64,000 nucleotides of DNA from WTGU01 sp965200925 (GTDB lineage: Bacteria; Pseudomonadota; Alphaproteobacteria; UBA828), in NCBI GenBank assembly GCA_965200925.1, contig OZ241738.1:2232001-2296000 (forward strand). Reading direction: 5' to 3'. The position numbers and the translations under genes were made by a program. The notes under the pieces were generated by a model. The model was not told the DNA's origin and did no database searches. It saw nothing but the letters and a program-made list of their open reading frames with translations. Shown one piece after another: positions 27,178-35,250 of this stretch (positions are counted from its first letter, which is position 1; each line of letters starts with the position of its first letter).

Positions 27178-28149
27178 ATGGGCGCGACCGTTCTCAAGGC
27201 CGGCCTCGAGGATACGGTGCAGGATTATCCCGGCCGCAAGGGCGCCTTCGGCATGGGCTTCCCGCCCTCCGGCCCGATCGACCACTGGTCCTTCCGTCTC
27301 GCCAACCTCCTCGTCGGCAACCCGCCCGGCGCAGCGGCGCTGGAATGCGCCTTCATCGGCCCCACGCTCCGCTTCGACCGCGATACGGTCGTCGCGCTGA
27401 CCGGCGCCGACATGCAGGCGACGCTCGACGATGCGCCGGTTCCGCTCTGGGAGAGCGTCGCCGTCCGCGCCGGGCAGACGCTGGCGCTGCGCTCGGCGGT
27501 GCGGGGCGCACGCGCCTACGTCGCCTTCGCCGGCGGCATCGACGCGCCCGCCTTTCTCGGCTCCCGCGCGACCTTCGTGATCGGCGGCTGCGGCGGGCTC
27601 GAAGGCGCGCCGCTGAAGGCCGGGCGGACGATCCCGTTGGGGAGCGGCGCGGGCACGCCGGGCCGCCGGGTGCGCGAGAGCCATCGCCCGCCGTTGGCGG
27701 GCGGCGGCGCCTGGGAGATCGAGGCCGTCGCCGGCCCCAACGACGACTGGATCGACGAGGCCGGCCACAGGCGCTTCCTCGAAAGCGACTGGCGGCTCTC
27801 GCCGAAGAGCAACCGCGTCGGCTTCCGCCTCGAAGGCCCCGACTGGACCTTCACCCGGAAGGCGACCGACAAGGCGCCGGAGAACGGCTCCCACCCCTCC
27901 AACGTCATCGACCACGGCTACCCCATCGGCGCGGTCAATCTCTGCGGCCAGACGCCGATCATCCTGATGGTGGACACACTCACCCTGGGCGGCTTCATCA
28001 ATCCCTACTGCGTGCCCACCTGCGCCTGGTGGAAGCTCGGCCAGTCCCGGCCCAACGAGCTCTACCGCTTCCGGCGGGTCTCGGTGGCGGAGGCGCAGGC
28101 GAGAAGGCGGGAGATTGATGGGTTCTGCACCGAAGCCGTGCTCGCCTGA
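27178..28149 (+). CDS. KipA/PxpC-like biotin-dependent carboxyltransferase-domain protein, copy 2
   Basis: 323 residues with the same order of motifs as copy 1: VLKAGLEDTVQDYPGRKG, GFPPSGPIDHWSFRLANLLV, VVALTGADM, WEIEAVAGPNDDWIDEAG and GYPIGAVNLCGQTPIILMVD. ATG at 27178 directly after the previous stop. The tartrate dehydratase-like gene follows only six bases later, so the duplicated pairs and the dehydratase form one operon. Confidence 0.85.
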   Translation: MGATVLKAGLEDTVQDYPGRKGAFGMGFPPSGPIDHWSFRLANLLVGNPPGAAALECAFIGPTLRFDRDTVVALTGADMQATLDDAPVPLWESVAVRAGQTLALRSAVRGARAYVAFAGGIDAPAFLGSRATFVIGGCGGLEGAPLKAGRTIPLGSGAGTPGRRVRESHRPPLAGGGAWEIEAVAGPNDDWIDEAGHRRFLESDWRLSPKSNRVGFRLEGPDWTFTRKATDKAPENGSHPSNVIDHGYPIGAVNLCGQTPIILMVDTLTLGGFINPYCVPTCAWWKLGQSRPNELYRFRRVSVAEAQARRREIDGFCTEAVLA

Positions 28150-28155
28150 GGCGCC

Positions 28156-29319
28156 GTGAGGATCGTCGAAATCCGCGACGCCGCCGTGCCCATGGGCGCG
28201 GCGCTGCGGAACGCCGTCATCGACTTCGGCAAGATGACGGTGAGCACGGTCGCCGTGATCACCGACGTGGTGCGCAGCGGCAAGCCGGTCGTGGGCTTCG
28301 GCTTCAACGCCAACGGCCGCTACGCCCAGAGCGCGTTGATCCGCGAGCGCCTGGCACCGCGCATCCTGGAAGCGCCGGAAGCCCATGCGACGGTGCGCGG
28401 CGATTCCCTCGACCCGCGCGCCGTCCGCCGCCTGATGCTGCGGAACGAGAAGCCCGGCGGCCATGGCGAGCGGGCGGTCGCCGCAGCGGCGCTGGACATC
28501 GCGGTGTGGGACGCTGCGGCCAAGCTCCGCAACATGCCGCTCTGGGCCATGATCGCGGCGGAAGCTGGCAACGACGCGCCGCTGCGCTGCGTCCCCGTCT
28601 ATGCCGCGGGCGGCTACTACGATTCGGAGAAGGGGACCCGCGGCCTCGCGGCCGAGATGCGGGGCTATCTCGATCAAGGCTACACCTTGGTCAAGATGAA
28701 GATCGGCGGCGCTTCCCTCGACGAAGATCTTGCCCGTATCGAGGCGGTGCTGCCGCTGCTCGATGGCGCCGGCGCGCGGCTCGCGGTGGACGCGAACGGC
28801 CGCTTCGACTTGGGAACAGCCCTCCGCTACGCCGAGGCGCTCGCCCCCTACGGCCTTGCGTGGTACGAGGAGCCGGGCGACCCGCTGGATTACGCCCTGC
28901 ACGCCGCCGTCGCCGCCGCCTACCCCCATGCGCTGGCGACCGGCGAGAACCTGCTTTCGTTGCAGGACGCCCGCAACCTGTTGCGCCACGGCGGCTTGCG
29001 GCCCGCGCGCGATTTCCTGCAATTCGACCCGGCCCTCGCCTACGGAGTCGGCGAGGCCATCGACATCGCAGCCATGATGGCGGAGGAGGGTTGGGCGCCA
29101 CGCCGCTTCGTGCCCCACGGCGGCAACCTCCTGGCTCTCGCCGTCGCCGGCGGTCTCTCGCTCGGCGGCTGCGAATCCTACCCCGGCGTCTTCCAGCCCT
29201 TCGGCGGCTTCGCCGACGAGACTCCGGTCGAGGACGGCCACGTCCGTCTCACCGACGCCCCCGGCGCCGGCTTCGAACGCAAGGCGGCGCTGGCGGCGTT
29301 GCTGGAGGGCTTGCTTTGA
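28156..29319 (+). CDS. tarD: Enolase-superfamily dehydratase, D(-)-tartrate dehydratase type
   Basis: 387 residues of the mandelate-racemase/muconate-lactonising fold. The N-terminal capping part KMTVSTVAVITDVVRSGKPV with VGFGFNANGRYAQ and NEKPGGHGERAVAAAALDIA closely matches the characterised Bradyrhizobium D-tartrate dehydratase. The barrel carries the KxK base LVKMKIGG, metal ligands in VDANGRF, WYEEPGDPLDY and ATGEN, and the His of FVPHGG. Such enzymes dehydrate D-tartrate to oxaloacetate. GTG at 28156 as start. Co-transcription with KipI/KipA copies suggests a hydroxy-acid or derived-amide substrate. Confidence 0.85.
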   Translation: MRIVEIRDAAVPMGAALRNAVIDFGKMTVSTVAVITDVVRSGKPVVGFGFNANGRYAQSALIRERLAPRILEAPEAHATVRGDSLDPRAVRRLMLRNEKPGGHGERAVAAAALDIAVWDAAAKLRNMPLWAMIAAEAGNDAPLRCVPVYAAGGYYDSEKGTRGLAAEMRGYLDQGYTLVKMKIGGASLDEDLARIEAVLPLLDGAGARLAVDANGRFDLGTALRYAEALAPYGLAWYEEPGDPLDYALHAAVAAAYPHALATGENLLSLQDARNLLRHGGLRPARDFLQFDPALAYGVGEAIDIAAMMAEEGWAPRRFVPHGGNLLALAVAGGLSLGGCESYPGVFQPFGGFADETPVEDGHVRLTDAPGAGFERKAALAALLEGLL

Positions 29320-29368
29320 TGTAACATTTTATGGCGATGCGAACCTCAGCTTATGGGAAGAGCGAAAA

Positions 29369-30124
29369 ATGGAGCACCAAGTGACAATATCGAACCATGC
29401 TCTTGAAGAGATGGTTCTTGCAGCCGGCGAATCTTTCGTTCTGGGGAGTGCCCTCACAGATGAGCGTGAGGGTGCGGAAATTCATGGCTATTTGTGGGGC
29501 GGTCGGCGTACAGATGAGTCCAAGGATATTGAGTACATTCACATCGACAAGTTCAGTGTTAGTTCGTCGGCGTGCGGAGATGAAGATTCCGTTTGGGTGG
29601 ATGGAGATGTTGCCCGCATAAAGGATTCAGTCCTTAACCTTTGGGCACCCCATTACCATTTTCTTGGAGATTTTCATACCCATCCATACAGAGATCACGA
29701 TGAAGTGAAGGAGAACGCAGGTTGGCAATTCTCAAAGCGTGACATAAAGTCATTCAGAAAAGACGAACAGGTTTGGAATTTATCTGGCTCTAATGCTCCG
29801 GTTATGATAGTTATGGCGGTGACAAAAATGCAAAACATTCATCGAACCGTTCTTAAAGTAGAGGCGGATAATCGGTTCATGTTCAATGTTGGGAATCTTC
29901 GATTCTGGCTTTCTATTGGTATCGGAAAACTTGGAAGGGGAAAAGAAGGGTATTTTCGGAAGACAACGTGTATTTTCATCCTTACTCCCGGTATTTCAAT
30001 GACTTCGGTTCCAGGCTCGACGGAGTTGAGTGAAAACAATACACTCCGCTATAGCCTATCTTGCCGAGGAAGATCATCGGACGCAGGGACTCAATTTTCG
30101 GACATGAACGGAGAAGACGGATGA
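29369..30124 (+). CDS. JAB/MPN-domain (JAMM-type) metalloprotease-like protein, AT-rich
   Basis: 251 residues. A JAMM-like zinc site can be read: Glu37 in EIHGYLWGG, His103-Thr-His105-Pro106 in LGDFHTHPYRDHDEV, and Ser122/Asp125 in WQFSKRDI, though the spacing between HxHP and the S-x-x-D is longer than in typical members. Codon use is strikingly AT rich from 29.32 to about 30.06 kb, unlike every neighbour. The last 20 or so residues read through GC-rich DNA that probably belonged to the leader of the next gene, and the TGA overlaps that gene's ATG. It is a recently acquired gene, and stand-alone JAB proteins of this kind often occur in defence contexts (inference). Confidence 0.65.
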   Translation: MEHQVTISNHALEEMVLAAGESFVLGSALTDEREGAEIHGYLWGGRRTDESKDIEYIHIDKFSVSSSACGDEDSVWVDGDVARIKDSVLNLWAPHYHFLGDFHTHPYRDHDEVKENAGWQFSKRDIKSFRKDEQVWNLSGSNAPVMIVMAVTKMQNIHRTVLKVEADNRFMFNVGNLRFWLSIGIGKLGRGKEGYFRKTTCIFILTPGISMTSVPGSTELSENNTLRYSLSCRGRSSDAGTQFSDMNGEDG

Positions 30125-31047
30125 GCAAGGTCATCATCACCTGCGCGGTCACGGGCTCCATCCACACGCCCACCATGTCGCCGCACCTGCCGTTGACGCC
30201 GGACGAGATCGCCGCCGACGGCGTGGCCGCGGCGGAGGCCGGCGCGTCGATCCTGCATCTGCACGCACGCAACCCGGAGGACGGCAGTCCGACGCCGGAC
30301 CCGGACGTCTTCATGGCGTTCCTGCCGCGCATCAAGCAGCAGTCGGACGCGGTGATCAACATCACCACCGGCGGCGGCATGGGCATGAGCCTCGACGAGC
30401 GCCTCGCCGCACCCCGGCGCGCGAGCCCGGAAATGACCTCGCTCAACATGGGCTCCATGAATTTCGGCATCTACCCGATGCTGGAGCGCTACGAATCGTT
30501 CAAATACGACTGGGAGCGGAAGCACCTCGAAGGCAGCCGGGATTTCATCTTTCGCAACACCTTCAAGGACATCGAATACATCATGAAGGAGCTCGGCGAG
30601 GGCCACGGCGTCAAGTTCGAGTTCGAGTGCTACGATGTGGGCCACCTTTACAATCTGGCCCATTTCGTGGATCGCGGGCTGGTGAAGCCGCCGCTCTTCG
30701 TCCAGACCATCTTCGGCATTCTCGGCGGCATCGGGGCGGACCACGAGAACCTGATGCACATGCGCCGGATCGCAAACAAGCTGTTCGGCACCGATTACCA
30801 CTGGTCGATCCTCGCCGCCGGCAAGCACCAGATGAGCTTCGTCACCATGGGCGCGATGATGGGCGGCAACGTCCGCGTCGGCCTGGAGGACAGCCTCTAC
30901 GTCGCCAGGGGCGAACTCGCCAAGTCGAACGCCGATCAGGTCGCCAAGGTGCGGCGGATCGTCGAAGACCTCTCCCTCGAAGTCGCGACTCCGGCCGAGG
31001 CCCGCGCGATGCTCGGCCTCAAGGGCGGCGACCAAGTCGCCTTCTGA
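30121..31047 (+). CDS. Beta-keto acid cleavage enzyme (BKACE, DUF849 family)
   Basis: 308 residues. It has IITCAVTGSIHTPTMSPHLP (metal/substrate loop), AGASILHLHARNPEDG with the zinc-ligating HLH, ITTGGG, and the late GTDYHWSILAAGKHQM. BKACE enzymes condense a beta-keto acid with acetyl-CoA and release acetoacetate plus a new CoA thioester. The exact beta-keto acid is not predictable here. ATG at 30121. Before acquisition of the JAB gene it probably followed tarD directly in the same operon. Confidence 0.9.
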   Translation: MSKVIITCAVTGSIHTPTMSPHLPLTPDEIAADGVAAAEAGASILHLHARNPEDGSPTPDPDVFMAFLPRIKQQSDAVINITTGGGMGMSLDERLAAPRRASPEMTSLNMGSMNFGIYPMLERYESFKYDWERKHLEGSRDFIFRNTFKDIEYIMKELGEGHGVKFEFECYDVGHLYNLAHFVDRGLVKPPLFVQTIFGILGGIGADHENLMHMRRIANKLFGTDYHWSILAAGKHQMSFVTMGAMMGGNVRVGLEDSLYVARGELAKSNADQVAKVRRIVEDLSLEVATPAEARAMLGLKGGDQVAF

Positions 31048-31065
31048 ACCCCGCCGCGCCGGCTC

Positions 31066-31551
31066 CTAGAATCGCTGTGCGCGGAAGGGGCGGTGGCAGC
31101 CGCCGCAGCCGGCGCCGACGGCACCGAAGGCGGCTTGCAGGCTGGCGAGGTCCTTCCCCGCCGCCTCGACCATGGTCTCCAGCGCGGTGGTGAGCGCCGA
31201 CGCCTTCTCCTCCACCTGCGGATAGGTGGACCAGATCTCGGGCTTGGCCCGGGTCTTGCCCGCCAGCGCCGGATTGTCGTTGCCGGAGCCCGGCGGCCAC
31301 AGCGCCGCGCCGTCCATCGTCGAGAGCGCCAGGAGGTTCTCGGCGACCCCGACCGCCCGCGCCGGGTCGTACTCCGCGTCCCCCTTCGCGATGGCAGCGA
31401 GCTGGCTCATGAAGAAGCCGTTGAGCTGCATATGCGCGATCCGCGCCTTGACCGCGCCTGCGAAGTGCTCGTCGGCCGCCGCCACGTTGGCGCCCGCGAA
31501 CGCGGCCAGCGCCAGCGCCGCGAAACCGGAAACCCAGGTGAGCCTGCTCAT
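31066..31551 (-). CDS. Cytochrome c', periplasmic
   Basis: 161 residues with a signal peptide (LTWVSGFAALALAAFAGANVAAA) and a single C-terminal heme-attachment motif CGGCHRPFRA, the hallmark of four-helix-bundle cytochromes c'. The rest (VKARIAHMQLNGFFMSQLAA, FGAVGAGCGGCH) matches the family. These proteins bind NO or CO in the periplasm. It is transcribed convergently to BKACE and stands alone. Confidence 0.88.
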   Translation of the reverse strand: MSRLTWVSGFAALALAAFAGANVAAADEHFAGAVKARIAHMQLNGFFMSQLAAIAKGDAEYDPARAVGVAENLLALSTMDGAALWPPGSGNDNPALAGKTRAKPEIWSTYPQVEEKASALTTALETMVEAAGKDLASLQAAFGAVGAGCGGCHRPFRAQRF

Positions 31552-31576
31552 GATTCTCTCCCACCCCGACCGTGTG

Positions 31577-31665
31577 TCATGTCGCGAGTCGAAATCCTAC
31601 TCCCGCCGGCCCCCCGCCGCCAGACGCCTCGGTTGCGCGGGTGGAAGGTGAAAGTCGCGACATGA
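31577..31665. repeat. Separated 11-bp inverted repeat in an intergenic gap
   Basis: TCATGTCGCGA at 31577-31587 is repeated in reverse complement as TCGCGACATGA at 31655-31665. It lies upstream of the cytochrome c' gene in a 335-bp gap (31552-31886) with no convincing gene. It could be a two-site operator or a long stem-loop. Confidence 0.45.
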
Positions 31666-31886
31666 TCGCGGCATGATGGTGTGGACCGCCATGTCGGGAG
31701 ACGGGGCCGGGAAACCTGTCGGCCAGTTCAAGGATATCGCACGGCCGGAAGCGTTCAGGGCGGGGGCGGTGGACGCCAGAAGGGCCGGCCTTTCGTTCTC
31801 GGTGCACCGCCCCTCGCCGCAGGAACGAGGGGGGAGGTCGGAACGGCGGCACACGACGCGCCGCCGCTCCGACCGAGCCCTTTCGG

Positions 31887-32849
31887 CTACGCCTCGGGTG
31901 CCGGAAAACGGTTCTCCGAAGCCAGAGCATGCGCAAGGAGAAGATCGGCGAGGATGCCGACGAGCGCCTCGTCGTCGCCAAGCCAAGTATCGTCCCACCG
32001 GTACAGGCGACTCCACGTCGACTTGCCACCGGGCCGGTGGCGAATCTTCAGGATGATCTCCTCCGGGTAACACCAAACCCGAATGCGACGCTGCCCGACA
32101 TGGAATGGTTCGACCTTCGGCCGGTCGTTGAGAAGGGCCGTGAAAGCTCCGACCCGGGTGAAGGTTTCGACGTCGTCACCCGAGGCGCGGAGCGCGCGAA
32201 GGACCGCCTCCGCAACCTTGCGCTTGAGCTTGAGGAGGCGGTTCTTCGGTCCCTCGCAGTCCACGATTTCACGCGGACCGGTCGTGTTGACATGGAAGAG
32301 GCCGTGGGGCTTCCAGCCGTCGTTGCTCTTCTTGTGCAGAACCCAGAGCTCGGCGGTTCCTCCCTTGACCTCGCTCCAGTACGCAGCCAGGGACCCTCCG
32401 CCGCTCAGGCAGTTGCCGAGTGCCTTCCCCGCGGCGCGGAGCTTGCGCTTTGACGTGAGCTCCTCGAGGCGGTGCCGGGGGCCGATATTGACCGGCTGCA
32501 CCGACGCTTCCCGCTCTTCGTCCGCGCGCCGGCGGCCGGCCTTCAGGACAAGCCCGGCATGCTTGCTGGCGCGACGCGATAGATTCTCGAAGGACACGCC
32601 GGGGTGCGTCGTGCTCTTCAGAAGCCTCCTCGCGTCCTTCCTGACGTTGCCGTCGAGGTGCTCCTGGGCGTGGCCGACCGCGCACACGAGGTGCCCGAAG
32701 GTCCTGTGGGCCTCTCCTATCGCCTTCTTCGGGGTTCGCTGGTAGCCTGCCCGCTCCCGGGCCTCTCCGTAGAAGGCGTCGAGCACGGGGCCGAGCCTCC
32801 TGAGCACTGCCCGATGCGGCGGGAGCTCGGGGAGAGCGGCCTTCTGCAA
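31887..32849 (-). CDS. Hypothetical protein with PcfJ-like motif
   Basis: 320 residues, basic and soluble. The central part reads GKALGNCLSGGGSLAAYWSE, then GTAELWVLHKKSNDGWKP and REIVDCEGPKN, an arrangement like PcfJ-type proteins of mobile elements (small-residue-N-C core, then W-V-L and D-C-x-G-x-x-N). The function of that family is not established. The gene ends about 0.1 kb from the IS1595-type transposon and has a lower GC leader, suggesting an accessory context. Confidence 0.45.
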   Translation of the reverse strand: MQKAALPELPPHRAVLRRLGPVLDAFYGEARERAGYQRTPKKAIGEAHRTFGHLVCAVGHAQEHLDGNVRKDARRLLKSTTHPGVSFENLSRRASKHAGLVLKAGRRRADEEREASVQPVNIGPRHRLEELTSKRKLRAAGKALGNCLSGGGSLAAYWSEVKGGTAELWVLHKKSNDGWKPHGLFHVNTTGPREIVDCEGPKNRLLKLKRKVAEAVLRALRASGDDVETFTRVGAFTALLNDRPKVEPFHVGQRRIRVWCYPEEIILKIRHRPGGKSTWSRLYRWDDTWLGDDEALVGILADLLLAHALASENRFPAPEA

Positions 32850-32949
32850 TGTCTCCCCAACCGGGTCGCCTGCTTCCGCACATCGTTCTTCGTTTTGCGG
32901 TTTGAAGCCATTGATTCGCCCTTTTTAAAAATTCAGTCTACATTAGAGA

Positions 32950-32980
32950 TTATGTTAGGGAACTATATACTTGACGATCC
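32950..32980 (+). repeat. Left target duplication and left terminal inverted repeat
   Basis: TTATGTTA (32950-32957) is directly followed by the 23-bp repeat starting GGGAACTATATACTTGACGA. The same 8 bp follow the right end at 35273-35280. The repeat also carries the TTGACG -35 hexamer of the transposase promoter. Confidence 0.92.
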
Positions 32981-32999
32981 CTAAATCATACCCTATATC
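32971..32999 (+). promoter_or_regulatory. Sigma-70-type promoter for the transposon operon, -35 inside the terminal repeat
   Basis: TTGACG (32971-32976) and TATATC (32994-32999) are separated by exactly 17 bases, close to the sigma-70 consensus, and lie 20 bases before the transposase ATG, with GAGAGGAG in between. Because the -35 hexamer is part of the inverted repeat, the right end carries an inward-facing copy as well. Confidence 0.65.
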
Positions 33000-33019
33000 G
33001 GGTGTGAGAGGAGATCGCC

Positions 33020-33931
33020 ATGGACAGCCTGCTTCAATTCACCCAGCGCTTCGCCACCGTCGAAGCCTGTCTCGCCCATCTCGAGGCCGTACGCTGGGCC
33101 GACGGCGCCTGGTGCCCGCATTGCGGCGGCGACGAGCGCATCTACCACTATAGCGACGGGCGCCGGCACAAATGCGGCGAGTGCCGCCGCGTCTTCCGCA
33201 TCGTCACCGGAACCATCTTCGCCGACAGCCCGATCAAGATGCTGCCCAAATGGTTCGCCGCCATCTGGCTCGACACCTGCCACGCCAAGGGCATCTCCTC
33301 CGTCCAGCTGGCCAAGGACATCGGAGTCACCCAGAAAACCGCCTGGTACATGCTCCAGCGCATCCGCCACGCCGCCGGCAACGAAGACGGCGGGATGCTC
33401 GGCGGAACCGTCGAGGTCGACGAGACCTATATCGGCGGCAAGGAGCGCAACAAGCACGCCGCCAAGCGAACCGCCGGAACCCAGGGCCGCAGCACCCGGA
33501 CCAAGACCGTCGCCTTCGGGATCGCCGAACGCGGCGGGCGGACCCGCGCCTTCCAGGTCCCCGCCGCGCGGGCCGCCGACGTGATGCCGCACATGCTCCG
33601 AAACGTCGCCCTCGGGTCGGTCGTCAATGCCGACGAGCACCGCGGCTATTCGGCCCTCGACGGCTTCTATGCCCTCGAGCGCGTCAATCACGGGCGCGGC
33701 GAATACGCCCGCGGCCGGGCCCACACCAACACCATCGAGGGGTTCTGGACGCTGGTGAAGCGCGCCTATGTCGGCATCCACCATCATTGGAGCCGCAAGC
33801 ATACCCAGCGCTATCTCGACGGCTGCGCCTTCCGGTTGAACGCAAGGGACATGGGCCGCGCCGACCGCGTCACGCGCTTGATCCGCCGCGGCCTCACCGT
33901 CAGGCTCACCTACCGGGGGCTTGTGGCATGA
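33020..33931 (+). CDS. IS1595/ISXO2-type transposase, intact
   Basis: 303 residues. An N-terminal zinc ribbon (CPHCGG and CGECRRVF) is followed by a helix-turn-helix-like region (SSVQLAKDIGVTQKTAWYML) and the ISXO2 DDE domain: VEVDETYIGGKERNKH (first D/E), VVNADEHRGYSAL (D) and HTNTIEGFWTLVKRAYVGIH (E). It lies 39 bases inside the left inverted repeat with a GAGAGGAG ribosome binding site. It ends in TGA overlapping the ATG of the methyltransferase. Full length and complete catalytic set suggest activity. Confidence 0.92.
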   Translation: MDSLLQFTQRFATVEACLAHLEAVRWADGAWCPHCGGDERIYHYSDGRRHKCGECRRVFRIVTGTIFADSPIKMLPKWFAAIWLDTCHAKGISSVQLAKDIGVTQKTAWYMLQRIRHAAGNEDGGMLGGTVEVDETYIGGKERNKHAAKRTAGTQGRSTRTKTVAFGIAERGGRTRAFQVPAARAADVMPHMLRNVALGSVVNADEHRGYSALDGFYALERVNHGRGEYARGRAHTNTIEGFWTLVKRAYVGIHHHWSRKHTQRYLDGCAFRLNARDMGRADRVTRLIRRGLTVRLTYRGLVA

Positions 33932-34740
33932 ACGACGTCGTTCCCTTCGACCGGGTGCTGCGGCGAACCCAGCGGCCCTATCTCGACCGCGCGCCGGCCG
34001 CGCCCTTCATCAAATGGGCCGGCGGCAAGCGCGCCCTGATCCCCGACATCGCCCGGCGCTTCCCCGACCGCATCGGAACCTATTGGGAGCCGTTCGTCGG
34101 CGGCGGGGCCGTGTTCTTCACCATGGCCGACCGAATCGACCGGGCGATCCTGTCCGACCTCAACGAGGAGCTGGTCATCGCCTGGCAGGTCGTGAAGGCC
34201 CGAGTCGACGAGCTGGTCGAGACGCTGCGCGGCCACGAAAGCGCCCACCGCCGCGACGAGGGCCACTATCTCCGCGTGCGCGGCCAGGACCCGGACGACG
34301 CGGTCGCCATCGCCGCGCGGTTCATCTACCTCAACAAGACCTGTTACAACGGCTTGTACAGGGTCAACAAGGCGGGCCGGTTCAACGTCCCGAAGGGGCG
34401 CTACGCCAACCCCGACATCTGCAACGAGGGCCGTCTGCGCCGGGCCAGCGCCGCGCTCGCCCGCGCGACGATCCGCATCGGCGACTTCGAGAACGTCGTC
34501 CGGCCGGGCCCCGACGACTTCGTCTATTGCGATCCGCCCTATGACGACTGCTTCACCGGCTACCAGCCCGGCGGCTTCACCGCCGAGGACCAGGAGCGGC
34601 TGCGCAACACGATCCAGGGATGGGTCGGGGCCGGCGCGCAGGTGATGATGTCGAACTCGGACACGCCGCTTATCCGCCGCCTGTATCGGGGGGGGGGGGG
34701 GGTAGATTCTTCCTCCACGAGGCGGAGGCGCCGCGGCTGA
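33928..34740 (+). CDS. Dam-type (D12 class) adenine-N6 DNA methyltransferase, interrupted at a poly-G tract
   Basis: The SAM motif FIKWAGGKRALIPDI and the catalytic VYCDPPYDDCF, with EPFVGGGAVFF between, mark the alpha-class Dam/DpnM family that methylates adenine. In the present sequence a run of 15 G (34688-34702) shifts the frame, giving a 270-residue protein ending in serine/arginine junk (stop at 34740). One extra G, or two fewer, restores the natural end RFFLHEAEAPRLISS through ELIVTTYG to a TAG at 34800-34802 (about 290 residues). That stop overlaps the nuclease start. The gene is ATGA-coupled to the transposase. A hypermutable tract in a methyltransferase is the classic design of phase-variable modification; sequencing error in the G run is the alternative. 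Confidence 0.85.
   Translation: MNDVVPFDRVLRRTQRPYLDRAPAAPFIKWAGGKRALIPDIARRFPDRIGTYWEPFVGGGAVFFTMADRIDRAILSDLNEELVIAWQVVKARVDELVETLRGHESAHRRDEGHYLRVRGQDPDDAVAIAARFIYLNKTCYNGLYRVNKAGRFNVPKGRYANPDICNEGRLRRASAALARATIRIGDFENVVRPGPDDFVYCDPPYDDCFTGYQPGGFTAEDQERLRNTIQGWVGAGAQVMMSNSDTPLIRRLYRGGGGVDSSSTRRRRRG
34688..34702 (+). repeat. 15-bp homopolymeric G tract inside the methyltransferase gene
   Basis: Fifteen consecutive G residues follow CTGTATC. Codons before the tract encode the conserved IRRLYRG segment; sequence after it encodes conserved protein only in the +1 frame. Slipped-strand mispairing would toggle the gene between full-length (13 or 16 G) and truncated (14 or 15 G) forms. Confidence 0.8.
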
Positions 34741-34794
34741 TCTCCAGCCGGGCGGCCGGGCGCGGGGCGGTCGCCGAGCTCATCGTCACCACCT

Positions 34795-35250
34795 ATGGCT
34801 AGAGGGGCGCGCGCAAACCGGCGCGGGCGCACGCTCGAGAACTCGATCTCCGATCTGCTGTCGGAGGAGTATGAGCGGGTCACGGCCGGGCGGTTCTTCG
34901 CGCTGCGCAGCCTGCGCCAGCCGATATATGCCGAGCAATGCGCGATCGGGCGCGACATCTACGGCAAGAACCGGCGGGTGGATTTCCTGCTCTACCACCC
35001 GCAGCGCTGGCCGGACTGCCTGGTGATCCAGTGCAAGTGGCAGGCTTCGACGGGCAGCGTCGAGGAGAAGTATCCTTTCGAGGTGTTGTCGATCCAGCTG
35101 AACGAGTTTGCGACCATCATCGTCCTGGACGGCGGGGGTTACGGCAAGGGCGCCGAAATGTGGCTCAAGGGCCAAGCCGGCAAGAACAAGCTGCTGCACG
35201 TCCTGAGCCTTGGCGAGATAAGCCGCTTCCACAGCCAAGGCCGCCTCTAG
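34795..35250 (+). CDS. Small PD-(D/E)XK superfamily nuclease
   Basis: 151 residues. The core motif is Asp63 in NRRVDFLLYHP followed by Gln79-Cys80-Lys81 in CLVIQCKWQ, a D-(Q/E)xK arrangement of restriction-type nucleases, with an N-terminal glutamate in LENSISDLLSEEYE (Glu15) as a likely third residue. ATG at 34795 overlaps the stop of the full-length methyltransferase frame (ATGGCTAG). When the G tract is out of frame, ribosomes stop at 34740, 54 bases upstream, which may also lower nuclease translation. It is the likely cleavage partner of the methyltransferase. Confidence 0.75.
   Translation: MARGARANRRGRTLENSISDLLSEEYERVTAGRFFALRSLRQPIYAEQCAIGRDIYGKNRRVDFLLYHPQRWPDCLVIQCKWQASTGSVEEKYPFEVLSIQLNEFATIIVLDGGGYGKGAEMWLKGQAGKNKLLHVLSLGEISRFHSQGRL

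Noticed and set aside
26209..29241. Minus-strand frame of about 1000 codons across the KipI/KipA/tarD operon
   Set aside because: Shadow of four coupled plus-strand genes with clear family motifs.
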